A stretch of 64,000 nt of DNA, taken from NCBI RefSeq assembly GCF_014109825.1, contig NZ_CP059576.1, positions 1,514,001-1,578,000 on the forward strand, written 5' to 3'. Under the pieces are notes generated by a model that saw only the letters and a program-made list of their open reading frames with translations, was not told where the DNA came from and did not search any database. Every line of letters begins with the position of its first letter. Positions within the stretch are counted from its first letter, which is position 1. Origin of the DNA: Legionella sp. PC997. Lineage in GTDB: Bacteria > Pseudomonadota > Gammaproteobacteria > Legionellales > Legionellaceae. The position numbers and the translations under genes are program-made. Shown here piece by piece: positions 1 through 9,400 of the stretch.

Positions 1-2097
1 ATTCCATGAAAAAGGCACTCGGGGAATACTGGGGATCGCTCGTTGGAGCTTGGCCAAATTTCTCGTATTTGTAGCGTTAGTATTAAGGTAATCATTAAAA
101 AGTTCGGGTGCTTTTTCTGCGCATATTTCTATAACTGGTGCAATATTCCAATTTAAGCTGGATTCTAATATGAGTTTCTTCATTTCGGGGCTTGCAGATG
201 CAAGACAAGTTTTGATGACGGAATAATCGTCATAATCAGAACACAGTATGAAAAGAGCTCGTATGTCCTTCGTTTTATGCAATACATTGAAATTTAAATA
301 AGTAAGTGTATCTAGAATTGATAAGTTTGATTCTTCCAATCCTTTTTCGTAGAGAAACTCCAAGGTATCGGGTTCAATATTTGCCTTTTGGGATTGCAAT
401 TTCTCTTGCAGAAACAGACTCATATCTTTATTCCCATTCAATATGGCAATTGTGAGAGCGCTTTTAATCATTTCTACAGAAATATTAGCGTTCCATGCTC
501 TTTTCACATGCTCATTTTTTCGTAGGAAAATAAGGGCATTGAGTAGAGTTATTGACCCAAGTGGTTTCGTTAGATCAATTAAATCATATTCTCGTTTCTC
601 AACATGTTCCCAAAGCGTAGAATTTGATTGGGTAAGCCATGCTTGGGCATATGTTTCAAAAATGGTTTTATCATTTCGTTGCATGCATTGCGTCAGCAAG
701 TCAGGATCTTGAATATTTACCAGGAATCCATTTCTGAGAAGTTTTTCAAGAGTTGTCACATTGATCTCTTCAATAAGCTCTTGGTTAAAAATGGAAGGGT
801 ATGATTGTGGGGTGATTTTGGCTTTTCCTATATGTTGAAATAATAAATGCAAAACATGATGTTGATTAGCAATAGCCGCATATTGAACTTGTGTTACTAT
901 CTGTTCTGGTGTCAATTTGTTTAAAAAAAGCTCTATGGTCGGAGAGTCCACCTCTTTTTTAATAAATGTTAAAAGTTGCAAATGATTATAAATCGTTTGA
1001 TTTTTGGGTCTTACTGTAAGATTCAATTGATCAAGTAATTTTAACACCCTAGTGTGATCGACTTCTCTTCTCATGAGCAGGTGAAGCTGTTTTATGGGTT
1101 CATCCAGTAGTAACTGTAACTCAATTTTTAATTCTTCTTGATCTTCAAGCACAGTATAGGTCTTGAGATAGTGCTCAATCAGTTTTTCGGCTTCGTGGAG
1201 GTTTCCAACATACAGATTACATCGAATCCCTCGCAAAACAGCTTTTTTAATAACGGGGGAGACAGGTTGTTTAATGAGAAGATTATTGAATTCAGGACGG
1301 AAATATTCTTTTGTCAACTGGTCAAAACTAATTTTATCTTGTTGAAATAAGTATTCGAGGGTGGCGGTGTCATTTGCAACAGCAGCAAAGAAACTTGACT
1401 TGGCGTCGACTTGATTCGCAAAAGCAATTTTATGCAATTCATTGTGCGAAGGGTACTGTTCGGGGGCTGCTGAGGGAGGAGCAAAACCACGAATAGCTAG
1501 ACCAAAAGAATCGTCTTTGTAATCAAAGCAATCTTTAATTTCCTTGATTAAGTCATCAATGGTTTCAAACTGTTTTGTTTTTCTGGTGTAATTTGGATCG
1601 TAAACAACGTATTTTCCATTTTCGACAGATAAAGTGATAGCATGGTTGTTGCTAAAAATGGAATAAGATCGGTTATTGCGAGTAATCTGTTTGAACAGTT
1701 CTTTCCATTTTGCTTCAGTTGTTACAAGTCCTAAATTTAATTCGTTTCTTAATGGCTTATTTTCAATATCTAATATTTTTTCGACGTCGGTTTGCAAAAC
1801 CTCATAATAACTATATTCATCGGCACGGAATGTTTTTTCAATTTTGATTATGAAGTTGTCAATTGTGGGATTATCACCAATACAATAAGTGCTGGGTAGG
1901 TTCGCCAATTGGGTGAGCAAATCAAAAAACGGTGCAGTTTTAGTCTCTAAACTTTCTTTGGTATTTTTTGTAGCATATTTAATATATAGAGCAGCGAGTC
2001 CAGCGCAAATTCCTTTTTTATTTAAAGTAAAGTCAATATTGCCTTTTTGTTTTAGACAAAAATTTACTACATTAATAATTTTGCCTTGATTTGCCAC
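1..2097 (-). CDS. Cysteine-protease-like, ankyrin-like protein (partial), effector candidate
   Basis: Open frame of 699 codons with no stop, running off the left edge, so the C-terminus is missing. I chose GTG at 2097 because GGGGGA lies 5 bases upstream and because residues 1-90 align from residue 1 with the next gene (2215-3639). Residues 1-200 look like a papain/YopT-like cysteine protease fold: Cys31 in LNKKGICAGLAALY, His152 in NNHAITLSVENGKY, Asp167 in VVYDPNY, in Cys-His-Asp order. From about residue 235 it is all-helical with degenerate ankyrin-like repeats (SFFAAVANDTATLEYLF; YAAIANQHHVLHLLFQH). Legionella Dot/Icm effectors often combine such domains. Protease activity and secretion are inference; the C-terminal secretion signal cannot be seen. 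Confidence 0.75.
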   Translation of the reverse strand, partial: MANQGKIINVVNFCLKQKGNIDFTLNKKGICAGLAALYIKYATKNTKESLETKTAPFFDLLTQLANLPSTYCIGDNPTIDNFIIKIEKTFRADEYSYYEVLQTDVEKILDIENKPLRNELNLGLVTTEAKWKELFKQITRNNRSYSIFSNNHAITLSVENGKYVVYDPNYTRKTKQFETIDDLIKEIKDCFDYKDDSFGLAIRGFAPPSAAPEQYPSHNELHKIAFANQVDAKSSFFAAVANDTATLEYLFQQDKISFDQLTKEYFRPEFNNLLIKQPVSPVIKKAVLRGIRCNLYVGNLHEAEKLIEHYLKTYTVLEDQEELKIELQLLLDEPIKQLHLLMRREVDHTRVLKLLDQLNLTVRPKNQTIYNHLQLLTFIKKEVDSPTIELFLNKLTPEQIVTQVQYAAIANQHHVLHLLFQHIGKAKITPQSYPSIFNQELIEEINVTTLEKLLRNGFLVNIQDPDLLTQCMQRNDKTIFETYAQAWLTQSNSTLWEHVEKREYDLIDLTKPLGSITLLNALIFLRKNEHVKRAWNANISVEMIKSALTIAILNGNKDMSLFLQEKLQSQKANIEPDTLEFLYEKGLEESNLSILDTLTYLNFNVLHKTKDIRALFILCSDYDDYSVIKTCLASASPEMKKLILESSLNWNIAPVIEICAEKAPELFNDYLNTNATNTRNLAKLQRAIPSIPRVPFSWN

Positions 2098-2214
2098 AGT
2101 GATCCCCCTTTTTTTACGTGTTGCGATTATAATTGACGTATTAATTTAATACAATTCATATTGAATTATATTTGGTCACTTTCGAGGGAGGATTGTACTA
2201 AAAAGTAGGCAAAG

Positions 2215-3639
2215 TTAAGGGTATTCTTCTAAAATAACCTCTGCTGCGGGAGGCCTTAAATTATAATGGGAGCTCATACAATATCCATATGCTCCGGCAT
2301 TTGCAATTAAAATGATATCTTTTTCTCGAGTTCTCGGCAGTAAACGATCATATCCCAAAGTATCCCCGGATTCGCAAATTGGGCCTACCAGATGTGAAAA
2401 ACCGGATTTTTTCGAGTGCAGTTGACTTAGATTGACAATTTCATGATAAGCACCATATAAAGAAGGTCTGATTAATGAATTCATTCCCGTTTCAATGCCT
2501 ATAAATTGTATTGTTCCTTTTTCTTTACATTGAGTTACTTTTGCTAAGAGAACCCCACTTTCTGCGACGAAATAGCGCCCAGGCTCCAACCAGAATTTTA
2601 AATGGGGGTATTTTGCTTTTACTTTTAATAATCGTGAATCAAGTTTTTTCAGATCTAGGGGTTTTTGTTCTGGCCTTTCTACAATTCCCAAACCACCACC
2701 TAAATTAATGAATTGGGTTTTAGGAAATTTCTCGGTGAGTAAGGAGAGCATTAAAGCAGTTTGTTCCCAAAGTTCTGGCGTAAGAATTCCGCTCCCCGAA
2801 TGTGAGTGCAGGCCAATAACTTCGGTATTATACTTCTGAGTTAAAATTCTAAGTTGTTCTATGTCATTTTGATCAATGCCAAACTTTGATTCATTACCGC
2901 CAGTAACTACATGTTTGTGATGACCAGCGCCTGCGCCTGGATCGAGACGAACGATAATCTCGCGATTTTTAAATAGTTCAGGCCAGTTTGCCAAAGGGTA
3001 TAAATTATCTATGGTGACATAACAGCCTAAATCCATGGCAAATTTATATTCTATCTTGGGTGCAAAATTCGGCGTGAATAAAATTCTTGTTTTATTTATA
3101 TGCGGGAACAAATCGATTACTCGCTTTAACTCCTGAATGGAAACACATTCAAATCCAATTCCCTCTTGTTCCAATGTTTTTAGGATAGAGGGATGGGGAT
3201 TGGCTTTGATAGCATAAAATAGAGTATCAATTGATTGTAATTTAAGTAACTGTTTAGCCCGAGAAACTTGTGTTGGGGTGTGATATACATAGCAGGGGGT
3301 GTGTTGTGCTCCAATTGCAAGCAGACGATTACGCTCGATTTCCCACCATGGGGTAGGGCGTTTAATTCGTTTTTCAGTTTTTTGAGGATGAAAAACTTTT
3401 TCAAATTGAATAATAAAACTATCCAAAATTGGATTATCTCCAAGAAAATAATCATTGGATATCATGCATAATTGTTCGAATCCTTCAAAAAATTGATCGG
3501 TTTTATTTTCGAGGGAATAATGTAGATATAAATCAACTAATCCGGCATAGGCAGCTGATTTATTCAATTTAAAATCCTTGTCGGTCTTTTGTTTGATACA
3601 TAGAGTGAGCGCATCAATAATTCGGCTATTTTGGGTCAT
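2215..3639 (-). CDS. Chimeric diaminopimelate decarboxylase with effector-type N-domain
   Basis: 474 residues. Residues 97-474 are a complete PLP-dependent diaminopimelate decarboxylase, the last step of lysine synthesis (meso-DAP to lysine): PLP lysine K145 in FYAIKANPHP, then HSHSGSGIL, NLGGGLGI, CESGDTLGYDR and AGAYG. By eye this half is about 75-85% identical to the C-terminal half of the aspartokinase fusion at 9799-12360, beginning at the shared PWWE. Residues 1-85 have no decarboxylase counterpart; they match the N-terminus of the protein at 1-2097 (about 41% over the first 44 residues, plus GDNP..D.FII..EK.F), with protease Cys31 replaced by Tyr31 and the His/Asp part absent. Residues 86-96 are a basic linker. 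Activity is likely; the role of the N-domain is unknown. Confidence 0.85.
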   Translation of the reverse strand: MTQNSRIIDALTLCIKQKTDKDFKLNKSAAYAGLVDLYLHYSLENKTDQFFEGFEQLCMISNDYFLGDNPILDSFIIQFEKVFHPQKTEKRIKRPTPWWEIERNRLLAIGAQHTPCYVYHTPTQVSRAKQLLKLQSIDTLFYAIKANPHPSILKTLEQEGIGFECVSIQELKRVIDLFPHINKTRILFTPNFAPKIEYKFAMDLGCYVTIDNLYPLANWPELFKNREIIVRLDPGAGAGHHKHVVTGGNESKFGIDQNDIEQLRILTQKYNTEVIGLHSHSGSGILTPELWEQTALMLSLLTEKFPKTQFINLGGGLGIVERPEQKPLDLKKLDSRLLKVKAKYPHLKFWLEPGRYFVAESGVLLAKVTQCKEKGTIQFIGIETGMNSLIRPSLYGAYHEIVNLSQLHSKKSGFSHLVGPICESGDTLGYDRLLPRTREKDIILIANAGAYGYCMSSHYNLRPPAAEVILEEYP

Positions 3640-3812
3640 TTATGAGCTCATGATTTGATTGCATCATATGAGAGTATAATTTACTAATTGGTCTAATTCA
3701 ATTCACTTTGGGTGTGCTGTAATATTGGTCAATATGATGCATTCATTTATGCTTGCAATTTTATTGAGGCTCACTTAGTCTGTATTAAAAATAATTAATA
3801 AGGAATATTGAT

Positions 3813-4145
3813 ATGGCTCAAGATAAAATAAATATGGATGATGCAGGAAAGACGGGGACTTTAATTGCTCTGGGAAATACAATATTAGCACCTTTGTATT
3901 GGGTAGATGCGAAATTGGGGTTAACTACAGCCATTATTGGGACTGGTGTATTTTTATATGGGGCACATGAAATAGGCAAGAAAAGAAGACCGATTCAAAA
4001 TGGGGTAAATAACTTAAATTCTTTTTTTGGTGGGAATACAGGGGACAAAAGTACTGAAGTTGAAAATGCTTTTGCAAATATCGTTGTTGGCGGTGCGGCT
4101 ATTTTTGACGAAATTATGCCCAGTGATAAAAAAAGTCATCCATAA
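3813..4145 (+). CDS. Small hypothetical protein, tandem paralogue 1
   Basis: 110 residues with AAGGAATATTGAT before the ATG. I do not recognise the family. A KTGTLIALGNTILAPLYW segment is followed by a hydrophobic glycine-rich stretch (LGLTTAIIGTGVFLYGAHEIG, residues about 35-55), then a polar Asn/Gly part and a C-terminal GGAAIFDEIMPSDKK. It is paralogous to the next gene (shared KTG.LI..GN....P.Y, FG.HE.G-like and GGA..FD.I.P..KK). No signal peptide; the hydrophobic region suggests membrane association. The pair is divergent from the chimeric decarboxylase and lies 39 bases apart, so probably co-transcribed. Confidence 0.7.
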   Translation: MAQDKINMDDAGKTGTLIALGNTILAPLYWVDAKLGLTTAIIGTGVFLYGAHEIGKKRRPIQNGVNNLNSFFGGNTGDKSTEVENAFANIVVGGAAIFDEIMPSDKKSHP

Positions 4146-4184
4146 TATTTTAGCATCTAAAATAATTACTCAAGGAAGTGTAGT

Positions 4185-4487
4185 ATGCCCCGAGATCAAG
4201 TAAGTCCTGAAAAAGTTCTAAAAACTGGAGCATTAATCAGTTTCGGAAATTTATTTATGTCACCTTTTTATACGAGATTAGGTCCCTTTGCTTCACTAAC
4301 TTTAACCGCAGCTGCGTTATTTGGACTGCATGAAGTAGGCAGGAACAAACAATCGGGAAATGGCTTTTGGAGTTTTTTTTCAAATAAAACCAATCCTAGA
4401 GATTCCGATTTAGATACTACCATCAAACAGGTTATGGAGGGTGGGGCCTCGGTGTTTGATCAGATTTTTCCTCCGGGGAAAAAATGA
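4185..4487 (+). CDS. Small hypothetical protein, tandem paralogue 2
   Basis: 100 residues, good ribosome site (AAGGAAG) before ATG. Second member of the tandem pair: KTGALISFGNLFMSPFYT, hydrophobic ASLTLTAAALFGLHEVG at residues about 35-52, Asn/Ser-rich middle and a C-terminal GGASVFDQIFPPGKK. The spacing of conserved blocks equals that of the preceding gene, so the pair arose by duplication and both copies seem maintained. Function unknown. The 130 bases to the convergent gene at 5160 hold no clear terminator. Confidence 0.68.
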   Translation: MPRDQVSPEKVLKTGALISFGNLFMSPFYTRLGPFASLTLTAAALFGLHEVGRNKQSGNGFWSFFSNKTNPRDSDLDTTIKQVMEGGASVFDQIFPPGKK

Positions 4488-4617
4488 GTGAAATTGTTCT
4501 CCAGGACTCAAGAATATACTTGAAAGATTACAAATGAGCTGGTAGAGAATGTGAGTAATGGAACTCTGGGAATCTACAAAGAAACCCCTGGGTTCGTTAA
4601 ATCCTGACTATAATTAT

Positions 4618-5160
4618 TTAACCTACTTTATGAATTTTAACTAACATGCCAATCTGAGCATTGTCGAGATAATAAACTACATTATCTTTTAAGCGTTGCT
4701 TTTGTAAAACACTGAATGATGTTTGTGGGTTATTAGGTGGTGATACCTGAAGTTCGGCATCAAAAGAATAATAATTGCTTTGCTTTATGTTTAAAGTACC
4801 TTGCATTTGCCAACCGTTATGATCCGCGAAAGGTAGGGCAACAGAACTTTGATTATTCCCAGGTTGCTTCCATGAATAATATCCCAAGACTTGATAACGG
4901 GATTTTCGAGTCAGGAGATAGTATTCATCGCGTAGGCTTGAAGATGAAGGGGATAACAAGTGATAGGGTTTTCCCGATTTTTCTGAATCTAATTTCAAGG
5001 ATATTGCATTGGGGTTCGTTGGGATAAGCGGCACATCAACAGAGAATGCTTTGTTTTGATTTGGCTGAGCAAATATAATTAAATCAATTTGATAAGAAGA
5101 CTTTGCTAAAGTCAGGGCTGAATAAAGCAGGCTTAGAGTTATTATTATTAATCGTTCCAT
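4618..5160 (-). CDS. CsiV-like periplasmic protein
   Basis: 180 residues with an N-terminal signal peptide (MERLIIITLSLLYSALTLAKS, likely cleaved near residue 20). The mature start SSYQIDLIIFAQPNQ resembles the CsiV family (YQVE.I.F pattern), periplasmic proteins of gammaproteobacteria linked to peptidoglycan and cell shape. The rest is a beta-rich domain with an odd run of Ser residues and a C-terminal YYLDNAQIGMLVKI that fits the family ending. No operon partner: 127 bases separate it from the Mrp gene upstream. The family call rests on the N-terminal motif and topology only. Confidence 0.6.
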   Translation of the reverse strand: MERLIIITLSLLYSALTLAKSSYQIDLIIFAQPNQNKAFSVDVPLIPTNPNAISLKLDSEKSGKPYHLLSPSSSSLRDEYYLLTRKSRYQVLGYYSWKQPGNNQSSVALPFADHNGWQMQGTLNIKQSNYYSFDAELQVSPPNNPQTSFSVLQKQRLKDNVVYYLDNAQIGMLVKIHKVG

Positions 5161-5287
5161 GGCTTATCTATTGTTATTATTAATTGGTTTTAACCTATCG
5201 CATCACAGTCACTCTGCTTCTAGTCTAAAAAATATATGTCTTTCTCAGCAATGTTTTATAATGCGATTATAGCTGCCTCTATGGAGT

Positions 5288-6361
5288 TCACTCAACAACA
5301 ATTTTGGGAAACTTATCTGCATAATTAATTGGTTTTTTAGCTAACTCCACAGCACTCTTCAGGGCTGTTTTAATTAATGTATCCGTTAGCTCATTACGGT
5401 TTTGAGTAGCAGTAGGGTTTCCCTCATCACAGTTTTGTCTTATGCGTCCATCCAAAGGAAGTTGCCCTAGTAATGTGGTATGGTGTGCCGCACAAAGAGC
5501 TTCAGCACCACCTGCACCAAAAATGGCTTCTTGATGCCCACATTTAGTGCAAATATGGGTGGACATGTTTTCTATAATACCCAAGACATCAATGCTTGTT
5601 TTAGCAAACATGGTAATCGCTTTTTGTGCATCAAGAGTTGCTACGTTTTGTGGAGTGGTTACTACTATCGCTGCGGTTAAAGGGATTTTTTGGACTAAAG
5701 TCAACTGGATATCACCGGTTCCTGGTGGTAAATCAATGAATAAATAATCCAGATCATCCCAAAGGGTAATATCCAGCATTTGGATAAGCGACTTAGCAAG
5801 CATAGGACCTCTCCAGATGAGTGCCTGCTCACTGTTTGTCAAATAACCAATAGACATGGTTTGGATTCCATGGGCTTTTGCCGGAAGATAATGCTCGCCG
5901 CTGAGTGCTACTGGTTCGGTTTTTCCAAGCATTAAAGGCATGCTTGGCCCATAAATATCCGCATCCAGAATACCTACCCGCGCTCCTAACCGTGCTAATG
6001 CTGTTGCCAAGTTTACAGTTACAGTAGACTTTCCTACCCCTCCTTTCCCTGAGGCGACTGCAATCGTATTCTTAACGCCGCGCAATCCTTTCCCAGCAAG
6101 TTGTGTCCTGTGCGGTTTTATTCGTTGGGTGATGTGAATGACTATATCTTGATTGGGGAATGCAGATTGTAACTCTGCGCATAATAAAGGTTTATATTGT
6201 TCTTCTAAGGAGTTACAAGGAAATCCGGCAGTTAAGTTAAGGAGCAGTTCTTTGTCGGTCATTTCGAGGCTGCACTGCAAATTCATTTCCTTACCGGTCA
6301 GATCAAGAAACGGATCTTTTATAGTACTCAGCAAATGGATTACAGTCTGTTCAGTGGTCAT
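5288..6361 (-). CDS. apbC: Iron-sulfur cluster carrier ATPase Mrp/ApbC
   Basis: 357 residues from ATG at 6361; an in-frame GTG at 6379 is possible, but AAAGG about 10 bases before the ATG favours the shorter form. N-terminal MIP18/DUF59-like domain (residues about 1-90), then a ParA/MinD-type P-loop ATPase with deviant Walker A GKGGVGKST, DADIYGPSMP, LPPGTGD and the CTKCG (CxxC) pair that holds the bridging Fe-S cluster in this family. Cytosolic carrier delivering 4Fe-4S clusters to apoproteins. Length and motif order are normal. Confidence 0.93.
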   Translation of the reverse strand: MTTEQTVIHLLSTIKDPFLDLTGKEMNLQCSLEMTDKELLLNLTAGFPCNSLEEQYKPLLCAELQSAFPNQDIVIHITQRIKPHRTQLAGKGLRGVKNTIAVASGKGGVGKSTVTVNLATALARLGARVGILDADIYGPSMPLMLGKTEPVALSGEHYLPAKAHGIQTMSIGYLTNSEQALIWRGPMLAKSLIQMLDITLWDDLDYLFIDLPPGTGDIQLTLVQKIPLTAAIVVTTPQNVATLDAQKAITMFAKTSIDVLGIIENMSTHICTKCGHQEAIFGAGGAEALCAAHHTTLLGQLPLDGRIRQNCDEGNPTATQNRNELTDTLIKTALKSAVELAKKPINYADKFPKIVVE

Positions 6362-6433
6362 TGGTTGGCCTTTTAACACAAAAGATAAATAATAGCGCAG
6401 AGCAGTTTTATTTCATAGGATTAGTTTTCCAGA

Positions 6434-9400
6434 TTAAAAAGTGACTTCAGCCGACTCATATTCCCAACTAACCCAGTGATTAGTAGAGAGGTAATAAAGA
6501 CCACAATAAATAGGAAGCGACGTATGAATGCTAAGATAGGAAGCATATTCGTCTAATTGTTGTCGATGCTTCATCATGGATGCTTCATCTTCTTTTCCTG
6601 TCTTGAAATCGATAATCCAGCGTTTGCTTTGGTCCTCAAAAGTGCGGTCAATGATGCGAGTAATGGGTCTATCTTGCTGTTTTACCAATAACTCATATTC
6701 ATTTTGCTCCTGGTTATGTTGACTAATAATCCAGAGTCCTATTTGATCTTCAAACATTCGAGTAATTTGCTCTTGGATACTTGCCAGAGTCTCATGTTGC
6801 ATATTTTCATCGAATCCTAATTTTCGTAACTCATAGTGTACAAGGTTCCAAGGAACATCAGCTATGCTTTCTGGATGATGATCACATATCCACTGCAATA
6901 GTTGATGCGTTACGATGCCTGCTAATCGAGGGATAGTTGTTGAGAAAGTAGATGGAGTAGTTTTGAGGCTAAGACGCACATCAAAAGATTCAGATTCTTT
7001 ATTTTGGTAAAAATCAAGTGGTAAACGTCCGAGTTTGGGTAAAGACCCGTTGATTTCTTCAATTAGGGACATAGTATTGTCTTCAGAAAATTCTAAATCT
7101 TTAAGAAGATATCTGAATGAAGCTTTGGAAGTACGTTCAGAGTGATCCATTAAATACAGACGTGATTTTGCCCTTGTTACGGCTACATAGAGCAATCGTT
7201 GTGCTTCATAATGACTTTTAACACCATCTAAACGACTTAAATAATCATATAAAGCACAATGTTCTTGGTGTGCCCCTTGTATTGGAGACATGAGGAGCAA
7301 ATTGCCATGTTTTTGAGTTGGTAAATTAAGCCAACGTAACATAGGATTATCGCCGCGATTGGGTTGCATACCCAAACCTGGTAAAAGTACCGCATCAAAC
7401 TCAAGCCCTTTGGATTTATGAATAGTCATTATTTGTAAACGAGAGGGATTCGCTTGCTGTGAGTAAAGCTTGTTTAATTCTGATAGAAATTCCTTTAGAT
7501 CAGGTATACGACCATCTTGTTCATAACGATCCAGTAAGCTCCAAAATTGCTCCAAATCGTTGAGTTGAGCAGTCTTGAGAATATTATCCATATGTAATTC
7601 TTTTAAAGTTTGGATCACCCAAACTGAAAGCTTGCTTTCATATCTTTGAGTTAAAGCTTTATGCATGACGCGTATAAAAAAATCGGCACGAACCCTACCT
7701 TCTTCACTTAGTCTGGGAATTTTATTTAAATTTAATAAGGCAAAGTAAATCGATTTTCTCTTATTAAACTCAGCTATGGCATGAATGTCACTTAAAGCCA
7801 AACCGCAATAGGGACTGTGAAGTGCCGCAAGCCAGGAAAGACGATTTGCTGGCGTCAACAAAGCCTGGGTCAAGGACCACGCATCCCGTATATGACCTAG
7901 ATTGGCTAACAGAGTAATATCTGTGCCTTGATAGGGAATTTGATGTTGGCGCAAGAGCTGGATGATTTCACCAAGTTGCGTTCTTGAGCGTACCAGAATC
8001 GCAATCGTTTGATCAGGAAAAGTTTGTAATTCGTTTTGAACAATTTCGATGAGTTTTTTTGCTTCTTGTTCCCGATTTTTAAATTGTAAAGAGTGAATGG
8101 TACTGCCGTGTTCATCTTGAATGACATTGACACTGGAATGAAATGAAACGGCCCCAGACTCTATATCCACTTGTTTTGGAAAAATATTGGCAAATTGATG
8201 ATTGACCCAATTAACAATAGTTTGGGTCGAGCGGAAGTTGCAGCTTAATTCCAGTGATTTCAATTTAACCGGTCCAATGCCTTCTTCTTTAGCACGAAAA
8301 AATAAACCTACTTCAGCTTGCCTGAATCGATAAATCGATTGCATGGGATCTCCGACTATAAATAGAGTTTTCCCATCCTGTTCTTGCCAACCCAGGACAA
8401 GTTTTGTTAATAATTCAAATTGAGTAATTGATGTATCCTGAAACTCATCGACTAGAATGTGATGAAGCGTATGATCCAGATATAAAGCTAAATCAGTAGG
8501 ATTTTCTGCATCGCCCAATGCATTCAATGCTTGCTGTGATATAGCAGTAAAATCCACTTCATTTTGCCCGCTAAACAAAACGTGTAGATGGCTTACAAGA
8601 AGGGGAAGCAACAAAAAGAGCGCTTGTAAGACCTCCCATTGTTCCAAATCATATTCAGGTTTAGGTAAATTACTTACTTGGATTAACGCCTCAAGAAAAT
8701 CAGGATATTCATTGAGTTCGTTGAGTAATTCTTTGCTGGCATTTTTAAGTCTCTTGTATTCATCGGGAGCGCAAGAGGTACTAAGCAAACCTACGTGATG
8801 ATCAAAGCTTTTCCGGAATTGGGCATCCCCTGTAAGTAAGAGTTTACTTAGAGCGGTTGCTATCTCTTGAGTGGTTTGTTGGAAATCATACCAATTTTTG
8901 AGTAGATATCGTGGTGAATTGGAATTATTTTCTATAATGGCCAATTCCCGGGCGCATTGCGTTAATTCTTGAGCCAAATATGAGGGCAAACTTTGGGTAA
9001 AGCGTTTTAACTCATGCTGCTCTATAAGAAGTAATGCATGTTCAAATGCTGATTTTTTCTGAGTTCGGGCTTGAAATAAAGGAACTATCCATTGATCTCT
9101 TTTAGCCAGCAATCCAGTGAATAATTCAAGCAATCGATCCTGGCGATTATCCACATGCAACAACAGAGTTTTTATAGCATTCTGATATTCCGGGGATGTC
9201 AGAGCAAACTGAATACAGCATCGACTGGCGTTTAAATAATGATGTTCCGCTTTTTCAGTAATTTGTGAATAGGAAATTTGCTTTTCTAAAAGCGGAATTG
9301 ACTGATTAATGCTTTGACATAAGGAATCTATTGTAATGATTCTTAGCCGGTTAGGCTGCTGTAACAAATTCCATTCATAGGAAGCATCACGTTGAAGTGC

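Noticed and set aside
443-712. 89-codon plus-strand frame
   Set aside because: Opposite to the long stop-free minus frame at 1-2097, which has motifs and a paralogue; this one has no motif or ribosome site.
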